Shown here in pieces: positions 1-12,800 of a DNA stretch of 64,000 nt. The stretch is taken from positions 21,763,501 through 21,827,500 of the forward strand of contig CM049417.1 of assembly GCA_026929865.2 (NCBI GenBank). Direction: 5' to 3'. The notes under the pieces are model-generated. The model saw only the letters and a program-made list of their open reading frames with translations, did no database searches and was not told the origin of the DNA. The first letter of the stretch is position 1. Each line of letters starts with the position of its first letter. Both the position numbers and the translations under genes were made by a program. The stretch comes from Hyperoplus lanceolatus (taxonomy: Eukaryota > Chordata > Actinopteri > Uranoscopiformes > Ammodytidae).

Positions 1-599
1 AGTTGGATGTGGATGTCCTTCACGCTGTAATATAATAATATTATTATTATAATTATATTAATGAAATAAATATTAATGAATCATGAAAAAATTTCCACCT
101 TATCGATGTCTACAAAACGTTTAAAAAAGAAATTGCATAAAACCAACCGACGTAGACGGTTATGACGTAGCAGTTGGATGTGGATGTCCATGTCCTACAG
201 GCTGCAGCCAGCCTAATGTCTGGCTGCAGAGACATTATAGTAAATTTCCGCTGTGGCGCCAAACGGTGGGTCCCAAACTAACGGGTTCTAAAGGAACGGG
301 TGCCAAACGTGCAGGTCTCCGGCGCTGCAGCCAGGTAGGATTGGGCCCCACTGCCGAAACTAAAGTGTGCGCTGTGCACGCGCATGCTTGCGCAACATCT
401 CCCCTGTCCTCTACTACACAGCAGCAGGGCCATCACGGCTGGGCCCCACCGAGCGGAACAGACGAGACGGAGCAACAAACTTTTTCACACACACAACTAC
501 TACACTACAAAAAGACAATTGCGTTCATCAAATTAAAACTGCGGACATGTAATTAATAATTAATCTATTGAAAATTTTTGACAAAATAAATAAATAAAT

Positions 600-685
600 A
601 AAATTAAGTTTATAATCCTGCCCTGCACGGCAGCGCCCTCTGGTGGGGCCGTGCCCCACTGGCCCCTAATGCAAAGACGCCACTG
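600..685. mobile_element. hAT-like terminal end (partial element)
   Basis: Read on the minus strand from 685, the sequence begins CAGTGGCGTCTTTGC and continues into GGGGCC-rich DNA, a typical hAT terminal inverted repeat start. I could not find the partner end to the left, so this is scored as one end of a degraded element. The flanking 241-600 segment (GC-rich, several short open frames) may be its interior but shows no recognisable protein. Confidence 0.4.
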
Positions 686-870
686 GTAATGGTAACCACA
701 TTGGTGAAATATATTTCGTGAAACATTGAAACCTGATTTAAATGTTGCTTTTCCCCTCCAGATTTGCCTGTATATTGTATCGACATCTTACCACAGCACG
801 CACACTGCACCACGACATTGCACCACATAACACACACATTACAACACCAACAGTTCTTTTAAGAACTCCT

Positions 871-903
871 TTCTGTCTGTCTGTCTGTCTGACTGACTGT
901 CTA

Positions 904-937
<34 letters not shown>

Positions 938-960
938 AGTCTGACTGACTGACTGACTGT
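871..960. repeat. (CTGT)n microsatellite
   Basis: Interrupted CTGT tetranucleotide repeat with CTGA variants towards the right end. The open frame across it is a low-complexity artefact. Confidence 0.9.
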
Positions 961-2085
961 CAGTGTCCTGATTTTCTCTGGTCAGGTAGGTTCACTGCAA
1001 TGCTTAAAAAAAAATCATATTTCATATCCAGATTTATAAAAACAGTAACTAATGCGCTATATTTGTGTGTGTTTCTACTGTAGTATTTCGTTATGACACA
1101 TTTTAAGATTACTGTAGTGTATTATGATACTATACATTTTATATTAAGGCTTATACTGCTACAGAGCAGGACAAAGACAATGCCTCATCTGGCATGGGGC
1201 AAAGTCAGGGATGTCAGCAGCCTGAGTGAGGAAACCCTCAAGGCTGACCTGTAGATCATTCAAATTTCACACAAAGGTGACTGTCTTGTGAGTTAATCAA
1301 AGACAGTCTGGCTAAGAGTTAACAGTAGTTTATTGACCCTGGCCATCATCATCATCATCATCATCAGCATTGTCTTAAAAGTTACTGAATCAGACTTCTT
1401 GGCCAACGTGACATATCGCCTCCAGGTGATGATTAGACTCAGATGTCCTCTAGGGGCCAGAGGACAACCTCTGTCTCAGTAGGGTGGAGTTAGTTAGGCT
1501 ACACTAATTAGGTGTTAGGAGGAGCAGGGCGTACTGTCCTAAGAACCAATCAGATCACTTAGTTAAAACCAGCCACAATGCGGGAAAAGTTAGGTCTCAA
1601 ACTAAGGAACTCTTCATAGCTTTTTGTTGCATTAACCTCTATTCGTTTTTGGCTACCAACACTTTAACTTCTCATTGGCTTCGTTTTGACTGCAGGATGA
1701 GTTTTGTTGTTTTAATAAAGAATTGTTCCAGAGACCTCCTCATCTGCCTCAAACTGCGTCTTCTTTCATCAACCCACCACCAACGCCGTTTTTCTGAGTA
1801 AAAGCCGAAAATATACGGCACCACCCTAGAGTATGTCAGAGAAATAAAGAAGGTAATCAATAAATCATTCACTGGAATTAGAGTATGATAAGGCATAATA
1901 ACAGGATTCCAATATCAACATCTAATGCATGGCCTTACTCTTTGCATAGTGCATTACATTTTGAAATTGGAATTCTGCGTTGACAATGGTCAAAATAAAT
2001 GTAATGAAATACATTCCTTTACTCATTATGTGTGTCCATTTGTTACCCACAGCTACTTTGATTGACCTTGTGTTGCCTTCATATA

Positions 2086-2123
<38 letters not shown>

Positions 2124-2129
2124 TGACAG
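961..2129. other. intergenic, no gene recognised
   Basis: AT-rich intergenic sequence containing a short (TCA)n tract near 1347-1370 and a (GT)n tract at about 2091-2115. I saw no convincing exon here, although earlier exons of the peptidase-like remnant that starts at 2130 would be expected in this stretch. Confidence 0.5.
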
Positions 2130-2663
2130 GTGTCCCACTGCCTCTCTTCTGGCCCCTGGAGAGAGCTTGGTGTGGATGATGTCCAGGTGAGACATTACAT
2201 AATAGCATTTGCTAACTTTTTACTATTTTCTTGCTATACTTTTATTAAAATACATTGTTCACACATCAGGGCCTAACAAAGCAAGGGTTCTCCAACAACT
2301 GCAGCGTGTTTGTTTTGATGGTAAGACCTAATCAGTATGTTATAGCATTGCTGTTGTCTGTAAAAAAAATTGCTTGCTACATTAAAACCACATTAATTTG
2401 TATTGAAAAAAATGTATCATAGGGAATACGCCTGACATTATATTAACCAGTACCTCTTGACTTACAGTACACTCTGTACATTGTAATGGGGGCCAAGTGT
2501 GATTTCAGCGAGGTATGTGTAAATCGTGACACATTAGTGTACAAGGTGTTGTTGTTTTTTTACAACATATTAACATCTTCCTGCATTTCCTTCTTCAAAG
2601 GAAAACATGCTGCAAATTAGGAGGTGGTGGTGTCTCACTTCTCCTGCAGAACTTCCCCATGCC
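2130..2663 (+). pseudogene. Ulp1/SENP-like (peptidase C48) C-terminal fragment, four small exons, frameshifted
   Basis: Four short exon-like blocks, each flanked by AG and GT and each in phase 0, read as one protein: 2130-2186 (ends WRELGVDDVQ), 2270-2320 (GLTKQGFSNNCSVFVLM), 2468-2512 (YTLYIVMGAKCDFSE) and 2601-2663 (ENMLQIRRWWC). The order (N/D)C-x-VF, then an alphabetic helix with DFSE, then the M-x-x-IRRWWC block, is what C48 cysteine peptidases show after the catalytic cysteine; here the Cys codon is at 2300-2302, and the usual Asp before it is Asn. In the last block the expected leucine-rich NFPMP ending is found only in another frame, as if one base had been inserted after the WWC codons. 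No upstream catalytic His/Asp exons were found. It is probably a decayed gene or transposon-borne peptidase; a degenerate host gene is also possible. Confidence 0.6.
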
Positions 2664-3508
2664 GTAAGTGCCCTGAATATCACACTTTTGAATCAAATCA
2701 CAAAAAAAAACAGTTTTACTCACTGTCAACAGACCAACATGAATGTTTTCATGGTGAATGTATGTTGTCATTAAATCACTAATGTCTGAGGAAGACCGAT
2801 TGCAGGACAGGAAACGGCAACTAGTGCAAGGAGGGCTACAGGTGAGAGAGGTCATGTGATTAATTAGTCTTGTAGTCAACTATTGCTAGACTAAAGCGTA
2901 ATCCCTCCACTTATTTCAATTATCTGTTTTACATCTTGCATTGTTATTGTGCCTATAAGAACTGCAATCTGTTTCCTTTATAGACGCTGGGAAATTGACC
3001 AACTGGAAACCGGGAACAGGGTTGGAAGCTTAAGGAATGTATTTGGCTAGACTAAAACATATTTTATTATATTTATTTATTTTTCATGGTAAAAAAAGAC
3101 ATTTGACTAGTTAAAAGTATGAATGTCGCTGTGCTGTAATGTATTGACGTTTGAGAATGTGTTGCCGGATCTGCGCCACCAGATGGCGCCCCGAGCTCGA
3201 GCGAAACGTTTAGACCAGCCCACATTTAGCTCCTCCTCGATCTGCGAGCTGCAGTCAGGGGCACTTGGCTACATCCGCTGCCAGTGCCGTTCTGCTATTC
3301 ATTCTCCATGATATGACCCGCTAGTAGTACGCTGCTTCCCAGCATAATTTTCCATCTTAAAACGTATTAAAACATGCAAATAATGTTTGTTTTTCTTAGC
3401 TGCTGAGCTGTCCACCGCTCTAAAAATGTAAACTAAAATGATAGACAGAAGATCTGACAGGTAGTTGTCATCCTGGCGCAGTGTCTGTGATTAAGCTGGG
3501 ATCTCTGT
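2664..3508. other. intergenic, no gene recognised
   Basis: Mostly AT-rich. A block at about 2790-2840 could be a further exon of the peptidase remnant (open frame rich in Arg, Lys and Gln before a GT), but its acceptor is ambiguous. A GC-richer segment at 3160-3310 gives a short open frame with no recognised similarity. Confidence 0.4.
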
Positions 3509-4480
3509 AGCTGTATCCCATTACAGAGACCACGCACTTGGTAGGACGCGGTCTATTAAGGCTATAGCCTATGAAGGCCGATTTTAAGGCCGGTTTTAAG
3601 GCCAACGAGCCTTGTTAAACGGGACGGTTTCCGCAGGTCTCCGTTTATGAGCCTTTCCGGTTTGCGTAACAAGCCCTTGCTTTGCGTGACGACTTGCCGC
3701 TCCTGTGCTGCCTAGCAACCCTGATTGCTGCCAACGGAGACAGCCTTGTCAACGGAGGAAAAAAGAAAAATAAGTTTCCTACCAGACGAAAAGAAAAAAA
3801 AGTACAAGAAAAAAAGAAAGGAAGATAAAAGTTAAGAAGATGGAGCAACACGTTGCTGTTTTGTTATTTTTTATTTTATTTTATGCCATCTCTGAAAAAA
3901 ACGCAATGAATCATGGGATATGTTGGGCTGCGAAGGATCCATCTGATGCATGGACATATAAAGAAATGGACACCGTATTGAAACATGGCGCCCATTCATT
4001 CCTATGAAAGCTGCTCATAGGCGCAGAGAAGCAACAAGGAAGTATGGAGGCGGGTGTCTCGTTCTGTAGCATCTAGCCTGGCGAAAACCAACTGAAAGCC
4101 GTTAAAAGCCGTTGGGCTAATAAAACGCTTGAGGTGGCGTTTTGAAATGAGAAAACTTACATTTTAATAGTATATGGTCTAAAGATAAGTATGAGCCTAT
4201 GATTGATATCCAGAAAAAATGTGCAGAGACACAATCTTGTTCGCCGCTTGTACTGTGTGGACAGGGACATCTGCCTTCGGGCCGCATGAAAATAAGCTCC
4301 ACCCCTTACCATGCAATACCAATGGGTTGGCCACATGTCCATGCTGGCTGCTCGGAGAAGGCAGCATCCTGGGGGCCTGATCTGATGCAGCCTTCAAAAC
4401 CATGAAACGAAGGCTGCATTTCTCGGCCGCATATGAGGAGCCTTGGAGGAGCCTTGCAAACGGGACAGCCTAGCTTAGGC
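3509..4480 (+). repeat. interspersed repeat 'B', copy 1
   Basis: This stretch matches, in reverse complement, the segment 44700-47163. Shared landmarks include the GCTATAGCC motif near the 5' end, a purine-rich block at 3758-3842, the ATGGAGCAACACGTTGCTG segment and the GGCCGCATATGA segment near the 3' end. The two copies are interrupted at different places by different insertions. The family is not identified and no open frame is conserved in both copies. Confidence 0.75.
3951..4379. mobile_element. 429-bp insertion in repeat B with 10-bp target duplication
   Basis: Repeat B copy 2 is uninterrupted here, whereas copy 1 carries 429 extra bases bounded by direct repeats ATCTGATGCA at 3941-3950 and 4380-4389. 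No terminal inverted repeats are obvious. Part of the insert (about 4170-4270) resembles 40650-40745, so this is itself a dispersed repeat. A long target duplication without inverted ends fits a retroposon or Mutator-like derivative, but the class is undecided. Confidence 0.65.
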
Positions 4481-4499
4481 TATCCTATTTCCAAAGGAA

Positions 4500-4996
4500 C
4501 AATCCAGTGAATGTATTGCAGTTTATACATATTTATTATACATATTTATACATATTATACATATACATATTATACAATTAGGACTATTTAAAACAAATGT
4601 TTTTGGTTGAAACTAACATAAATAAGAAAATATGTTGGAGCAAACAATTTACATGTGTAAGTAACATTATCTTGATAATCTGAGTTACCGTGTCGAAATT
4701 CAATGTTTGTTATGTTATGGAAATGGCTTTCTGCAATATAGACTACCTAAGCAGAATGTTATAATTCTGTATTATTTGCATTCAGAACTACAACCACCTA
4801 TGTAACTGACGGTCCATTGCGACTACAAGGGCAAGTGAGCAAGTGGGTTCCATTTAAATCCCCCGCTCCTCCCCGGCCCAGTCTCCCTCCGCACTCCAAG
4901 TTCCCTCCGTGCAACGTATGCTGTTACGTCATACCAAGGGCTGAGGGTAAATGAACGAGGGGAAGTGCAACTACTAATGGAACGCAGGGCCAGCCT

Positions 4997-5031
<35 letters not shown>

Positions 5032-5379
5032 ACATTTGCCTTGACCGGTATATTGCTAGTGACTTGTGGCTGTTTTGAATTTGTTCTTGATTATTTGTGA
5101 TGCGGCATCTTGTCAAGCTGTGTAGTGTGTAATATTAGTTGGCCTATATGCTCTTGATGGTTTAGTCAACATGTTGAGTGTCATTAATGTAATTTTTTTA
5201 CACTCGTCAAAGGTTACTGCAACTGCTGCAATCGGGTGGTTAATCCAATGACAATAGCCGTGACGTCATCATGAAGTTATTCATTTATTTATTAAGCGGT
5301 TTGATTTTCGGGATGATGGCCCTGAAGGCCTAGGTGTAAAAGGCACGGCCCGCCACACACACACACACTAACACACACA

Positions 5380-5472
<93 letters not shown>

Positions 5473-6842
5473 TAAATAGCCATGCATTGTATGGCATTAT
5501 GATATACTGTGTTAGAAAAAAAGAAAATAAAACTGAATAGTAAAAACAAATCTGATAAACTGATCAAATATCTTCAGATGCCCATCTGAAGTTATTTTAT
5601 CCTGAGCCTGACGGCTCAATGGGCCCATTAAAATATCAAAACTTCAATTAAACAAGAATAATTATATTTTACACTTTCTCTTTTGGTGCACACTCATGCA
5701 AGTAAACAATTCTAAAATTAAAAAGGGTGTGGGAAGGTGTGTTGACGCAAGAATTTTTCAGGCAGATGAGGTGAGTGTAGAAATAAGACCACACCCAATC
5801 TCTGAGGTTTATAAGCATGCATGTGTCGGTCTTATATTTAGTCTATTGTTTTGTGTTGTCTCGGCTTTGCCATGTCACTGCGTTGATTAAAAATCTTCCA
5901 CGTCCACCAGTATAATCAGGACATTTTCTCACCTCTAATCCGCACTGCCTGGTGACTGCACGTCTGTGTATAGAAGATAAAAACAATGAAAAATAGAATA
6001 TATATATATATATACAATAGAGGAAAGTCAAACATTACAGGTATATTTCCAAATTGAACTTGCAAACAGAAGTGTCAGTGTACCGACAGGTTTCTCAACA
6101 TTCCAGGTAAAGCAATTAAAGAGAAAAATACGAGATACGTGGCGTGACAAAAGGTATGAGTAGGGCCATGACTTTTCTTTGCACAGTATGTCAGATTGTT
6201 TCCACACTTCACAAAACAATGTCTACCACACTGACCTGATCAGGATTCACAATACATTTGTATTTATATTTTTTACTCAATTCACTGATGTATCAATTCA
6301 CAAAACAATCTTTTTTTTTTTTCAATAAAAAAAACAGCTTTTTCAAATTCTTGCTATATTAGTCATCTAAATTATATTATAATACTCCGTGAATTAAGTT
6401 TAAGTAAAAATACAGGATTTTTATGACATTGAGATCAGATTATTTAAATACAGCATACACTGATGGGTTTATACACCTTGGGGCATTTATTTTCTGACAC
6501 TAAGATAAAGTCTGTTAGGAAATAATAACAACATTTTTTATTTATTGAACACAAAAACAGTGACATCTGTTCAGTAAGCAGAAAAGGTAAAACCACAGTT
6601 AAAATAAATAATATTTTACTATTATTGTTTTGGTACACAATACTACACAGGTGTGTTCATGAGGAACTATTAGGTGACAGAAGATGAGGCGAATACCTGA
6701 ATGACAATGCTGCCTAAATGGGATCACACCCATGCATTTTGCATATTTATTCAACACCTGTACAGTATATGAAGTGCAGATGCAATGATACAGTCTAGTA
6801 TAATCATCCAGGGAATACTAATTTAGAGTACTAATGTTCACT
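4500..6842. other. intergenic region upstream of the Ly6-mucin gene
   Basis: AT-rich, with (GT)n at about 5001-5028 and (AC)n at 5353-5466. I see no exon. The promoter of the gene starting at 6843 must lie at the right end or further upstream if there is a 5' untranslated exon; an A/T-rich CATATTTATT at about 6739 is a possible but weak core element. Confidence 0.5.
5353..5466. repeat. (AC)n microsatellite
   Basis: About 114 bases of nearly pure AC dinucleotide repeat, with a few interruptions at the left edge. Confidence 0.95.
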
Positions 6843-6891
6843 ATGAAGTTAATCATTTCTCTGGCTCTGGTCTGGGCATTCTCCAGCACAA
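6843..6891 (+). CDS. exon 1: start codon and signal peptide
   Basis: ATG at 6843 opens a 16-codon exon with a charged N-terminus and a hydrophobic core (LIISLALVWAF), followed by a GTAAGT donor at 6892. It ends in phase 1, matching the next exon, whose first codon completes Thr and runs directly into the L-Q-C-Q-T-C start of the first LU domain. No other nearby ATG gives a signal peptide in phase. Confidence 0.8.
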
Positions 6892-9800
6892 GTAAGTCCA
6901 TGTTTATATTATTAGATTTTAAGAAGACACACGCTGTTTACAAGGACAGTATAGAATAATAAATAGAAAATAAATAACATCAAAATATTTTGATATGCAA
7001 GCTATGCAAACTCCTGCTAATTAATTTCTTATGATGTTTTATACATAGCTTGGTTTTTGTTTGCTATATCTTTGAAATACATTAATCTTTACAAATAAGG
7101 TTCTACATTTTCATAAAAAATCATTATTTCAATATTCCTTTATTACATTATGAACAAAACCCGTTTTGTATTACTGCATCAAGTTTATACAAAAATTACA
7201 ATTATAACATAGGGAGGAATAGGAAATTATTGCAGGTCATTTTTGACACATGTTGTGCATTAGAAGGTTAGAGTAGCAAAAATGAATTTTATTCTAAAGA
7301 TTTGAAAAGATAATGAAGATCACTCTTAAAGGTCTCATATTATGCACTTTCCTGTCAATTTTATATGGCCTTAGAGGTCCCTAATACTTATTTCTTTAGA
7401 TGTTTGCTGAAAAACCCGTTCAGATCATTTATTGTAGCAAGCCTGTATACTACCCTGATTTTCAGCTCATCTCAGGATGGCCCATTTTGGTGTGTGTCTC
7501 TTTAAAAAAATGTGTTGCTTTTTAGGCATTAGTAGACTGCTGTGGGTAATATAAATAGGTGATTATGAGCTAAAGCTGGATGCCCGAACTGGATGCTACA
7601 CAACACTGTCAGGCAAATAACCATTGAGAAAATTCATTTTAGAGTAACTACACAAGTAGCTTCCTATCCTTTGTCTTGTTATAAATGTGGCCTTATTAGA
7701 CTGCTGTGGGTAATATAAATTAGTGGGTTTATGAGCAAAAGGCTTCTGTGTTGGTTTATGCAACACTCAGCATACCTCTCTGTACTACAGTCATCTTGTC
7801 ACTTAGAGGGAAAAACAATATGGCTGTCGCTCGAAAGAAAAATCCTGAGGATCTGGGGGGCCGTGGACCAATAAGAAATAGGGGTGGGCTTATCATAGAA
7901 TTTTGCATGGTGGAATTTCCTGGTTATTCATATGAGGGGAGGTGGCTTGGCCGTTTGTGATGTCAAAAACATCCAGAATTCTGACCGGAGTATACTGGGT
8001 AGGTTTTCAGAAAGGAGGAGGGTGAGAAAAGGAGAGGGTTTTTTTGATACTTTGGCAGTAAGTAAGTAGAGTAGTACATTGTAAACCATTACAGTCTAAT
8101 GGTATTAATAATTATTTCAGTCAAGGAGAAGAATATAAGTATAAACTATTTTTCTCCCCTTACAGCTGGAGCACTACAGTGTCAAACTTGCATCGATCCA
8201 CAGGACAAGAAATGTAAAATAACAGCACCAGTTCCATGTCCCTCAGAGACAATGTGTGTAACAGCTTCCATTCGAGGTAATTGTTTCTTTATTTAATCGA
8301 CATTCAGTGAAATGCATGTACCGGAAAGCTACATTTGTTCAGACATTAACAAGCTTCACCGATTTTGTAGCTTTTGAAGGGTTTATTCAAACAACCCAAA
8401 TCTTCAAGGCATGTGCATCACCTTCCCTGTGTCCAGTCACAGGCACTTTTTCAGCCAACTTGGTTACAGGTGCAGTTTCCTCTAAGTGCTGCAACACAGA
8501 TAACTGCAACTCAGAAACTCTAGCTTGTGAGTACCTGCTGGATAACTAGCTGATTTAAGGGCATAGTGCCCACTATGCAACATTTTTATGAAAATATAAA
8601 TTATTGTCAAACATTAATAACCCCTCTCGATGATCACTTCTGCCCCACTAGAATATGTGGTGGTATGTTTATTTGCACAGCCCCCCTCCCTTTGGCTGTA
8701 TTATACTGTACATAGGAACATTTGTTGGTTTTGTTTTGTAAACACAAGATTCAGACATAGCTGAATTATGTGCACTGTGACTGCTCAATTGATTGACACC
8801 TAGAAACGTCCCGACAGAGCAAAGGAAACCATGACAAAGCAATATACAGCCGCAGGTAAACACACCACCACACATTCTAATGAGGCAGAAGTGATCATTG
8901 AGTCGGATTACCTTTGTGCGACTCTATACTTTTTAAGATAAGAACTGATTAAATACTGTAGAAAATGTTTTACTTTTGTCTTTTGGCACTTGAATGTTCT
9001 CTTTTGGTCAACTAAAATATTCTCAATTTTTTCAGTTCCTGAGGAACAGCCAGAAAATGGCTTAGAGTGTTTCACTTGTTCCACCTCTCAATGCACCTCT
9101 ACTGTAAAATGTAAGGGAGAGGAGGACAGATGTGTAAGATCAAGTGGTGAGTCTTTTGTGATACATTGTTAAATTAAATTGTCTCCAAAAATGATTTACC
9201 GCCTCAAAGTATTTCAAATAAATGACTGTGTGGGATGTCGAAAATTAAATAGTGGAGCCAAGTAATGTACAAACATATACAATTTTGGCTCTCTTTTACA
9301 TGAATACTTTGATCATAAGTTACATTACATTTATTGTCTACTGCCTCTCAGAGGTAAATTCAGTATGTTTACTGCCATAAGTTTATATGAGTGAATTAAA
9401 CAATGTAAAAATTACTCCACTGTAATCCACCTGTAATGAAATCTAATAACAAAAATTATTTATAATAATATAAGTCTTAAAGGGACCACTTCGCACAATA
9501 TGTACTTTTACTTTTAAATCTTTTCTTGCTCATTATACTTTTACTTATTTTACATTTTTAATGACAGCTCACTTGTAATACAGTATATTTATATATCAGT
9601 GATTCTTGAGAAGTCGGACAAAACAGGGTGCAATGTTGAAAAAATACAAACCCCATGTTTCGGCAAATTAAATTGCATGTACTGTATGTATCCAACATAT
9701 ACTAAGCTACTGAGCTAAGCTTTGACACAACCTCCCAGCTTTTGTTTTTTTCTACCGTCATTGGCCTATCACCACCGTCAGGTCCACTGTCAGATTTCCT

Positions 9801-12800
9801 GTCTGGCGGTGTTGACATATTTAACGTTTCTTAAACATAACAAATGGAATTTAGAAGCAATTTGGTTTTTCTGTTGATGTCAGGTGCTAGTATGAACTAC
9901 TTCAGGAAAATAAAATTATCAAAAAATTTCAAATAACTTCTTCAGAAGTTGTAAGTCGGTGTTGACATATCATGGTTGTGACGCATGACTTTCAAGATTC
10001 GGAATGTAAAATATTCTAAAACTACAACACTTATCAGAGCCTGCTGACTCTAATGTATCCTGCAGAGGTAGAATTTGACAAGAGGTCCTTCAAAGTGACA
10101 GCTGCCCCTCATTTCGCCTGATTTTATTACATTTTAATGAAATGTCTGACGGTGTTGACCTCAAGTGGTCCCACCACTTAGAAACCGTATAAAACATGAA
10201 TGTGTTGAAGAAAAACAGTTTTTATTGATATGAGATATTATTTAGTGTTGCTTTTGATGAAAAAAAACTTTAATGATCTTTTAAATCATTAAAGTACATT
10301 TTTAATTTTTATTGCATATGAAAGATTCAAACCTTCTCTGAGGACACACTGTTTTGGACGCTGTGAGAGGATAATATGTGTCATATATTTGACATAATAA
10401 TGATAAAATTAAATTTAAGGGGATAATTGTGCTCCAGACATTCTATTCTTAATCCCTAATAACATCTACAATTTTAAATGTTTTTAGTTTTAAACATAAC
10501 AGCAGTTAAATATGCAAGACGGCCTTTTGGCCCGGTTCTCAAGAATCACTGATATAGTAAATATATATTTGTATTCTATAGTTTAGTGACATTTATCCCA
10601 AATTCTGAATAAATATAAAATATTGGTATAAAAATATTGATTTTTTAAACATTTCCATTCATGTAAATATAATGCCAATTTCTGACAAAATAGCATTAGT
10701 CTGTTACATTTTTTTCAGAGCTCTATATTCCAATCGGGGTGAAGATTGATGAAATTTGTCCAGGAATATGCTGATTGATCTCAATATAACATATTTAACC
10801 CGTTTTTCATGAACAGTGATGATTGGGACGAACACATATCAATCCTTTGGCTGCACATCTCAAAACCTGTGTGCAGTTGCTCCACTTCTAGGTACACTAA
10901 ATATCACACCGAGTGTCAGTATCATCATAAGTGGACCAGAGTGTTGTGAAGGAAGTTTTTGTAATGCTGTTCCAACAACTACCCCTATGACAACAACCAT
11001 CCCCCCCACAACTAAAACAACAACAACAACAACAACAACTTCTGCCCCACCAACATCAACCGCTCCCCCACCACCACCAACAACAACAACAACAACTGTT
11101 GCCCCAACAATGACTTCTGCCCCAACTACAACAACGGCTCCAACAACAACAACAACAACAACAACAAAAACAACAACAACAACCGCTACCCCATCAACAA
11201 CTCCTGGAGCACTTCAATGTCAAACTTGCATCAATCCACAGGACAAGAAATGTAAAGAAACAGCACTAGTTTCATGTTCCTCAGAGATGATGTGTATAAC
11301 AGCTTCCATTCGAGGTAGTCTTTTCTTTATTTAATCCACAAATGTTCAGTAAAATGCTTTCACTGCAAAGCTACATTTTTCTGAAATTAACAAACTCCAC
11401 TGGTGTTGTAGTTTTTAAAGGGCCAATTGAATCAACGCAAATCTGGAAGTCATGTGCATCGCCTTCCCTGTGTCCAGCCACAGGCACTCAGAATAATTCA
11501 GCACACTTTAGTGCTTCAGGTGCAGTTTCAACTACTAAGTGCTGCAACACAGATGACTGCAACTCAGAAACTCTACCTTGTGAGTACAGATGGATATCTA
11601 CCTTATAAAAGATAAGAAATTATCATTTAGGTAAAATTGTTCTACAGCTGTTTTTAGATACTTAAATGTTCTCTTATGATCAACTAAAATGTTCTCTACT
11701 TTTTCAGTTCCTGAGGATCAGCCAGAAAATGGCTTAGAGTGTTTCACTTGTTCTCAATGCACCTCTACGGTAAAATGTAAGGGAGAGGAGGACAGATGTG
11801 TACGAGCAAGTGGTGAGTTTTTTGTGCTACCTAGTTGAAGGAAAATGTCTCCAGGCTTTACATTTCTTATCCACTGTATCTCAGTGGTAAATACAGTATT
11901 TTTCCTGCCATATGATGAGTGAACTGAGAGATTAACATTTTTGTTTTATTCTATTGACTACTGACCACTTACTTTACTGACCACTACCATTTATTTTAAA
12001 TTCTGAATAAATATATTGTGTTAATAGCATTTTCATTATTTGATGTAAAGTTGACAAAACAAAACTTTTTGTTGTTTTCTACACATTCTTTCCCAGAGCT
12101 GAATGTTTGAGTGAGATTAAGATTGACAAACATTTTCCAGGAAATTTGCTAATTGATATCAATATAATGCAGTAAAACTGTTTTTCATAAACAGTGATGA
12201 TTGGGACGAACACATCTCCGGCCTTTGGCTGCACATCTAAAAGCCTCTGCGAAGTTGCTCCCCTTCTAAGTACACTAAATATCACACAGGATGTGCGTAC
12301 CATCATTAGTGGACCACACTGTTGTGAGGGAAGTTTTTGTAATGCTGTTCCAACAACTGCTGCTGCTGCAACAACAACAACAACTGTTGCCCAAACAACA
12401 ACCCCTGACCCAAAAACCTCAACCGCTACCCCCACAACAACAACCGCTGGCCCTACAACAACAACTGTTTCCCAAACAACAACAACCGCTGGCCCTACAA
12501 CAACAACTGTTGCCCAGACAACATCAACCGCTGCCCCAGCGACTACAACCACTACCCCAACAACAACAACTGGTACTCCCACAACAACAACCACTGCCCC
12601 GACTACAACAACCGCTGCCCCAACAACAACAACAACTACTCCAACAACAACTACTGCCCCCACAACAACAACTACTGCAACAACAACAACAACTACTGCC
12701 CCAACAACAACAACAACAACTACTCCAACAACAACAACAACAACAACTACTGCCCCAACAACAACAACAACTACTGCCCCAACAACAACAACTGCTGCCC

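Noticed and set aside
7327-8060. Complete piggyBac-like MITE starting TTAAAGGTCTCATATTATGC
   Set aside because: The left end looks right, but I could not find a matching inverted right end or second TTAA, so it is at most a truncated copy.
8099-8296. Single-exon Ly6 gene starting at an ATG in the intron before exon 2
   Set aside because: The Ly6 half-domain is preceded by a proper acceptor and matches phase 1 from the signal-peptide exon; the upstream residues are intronic.
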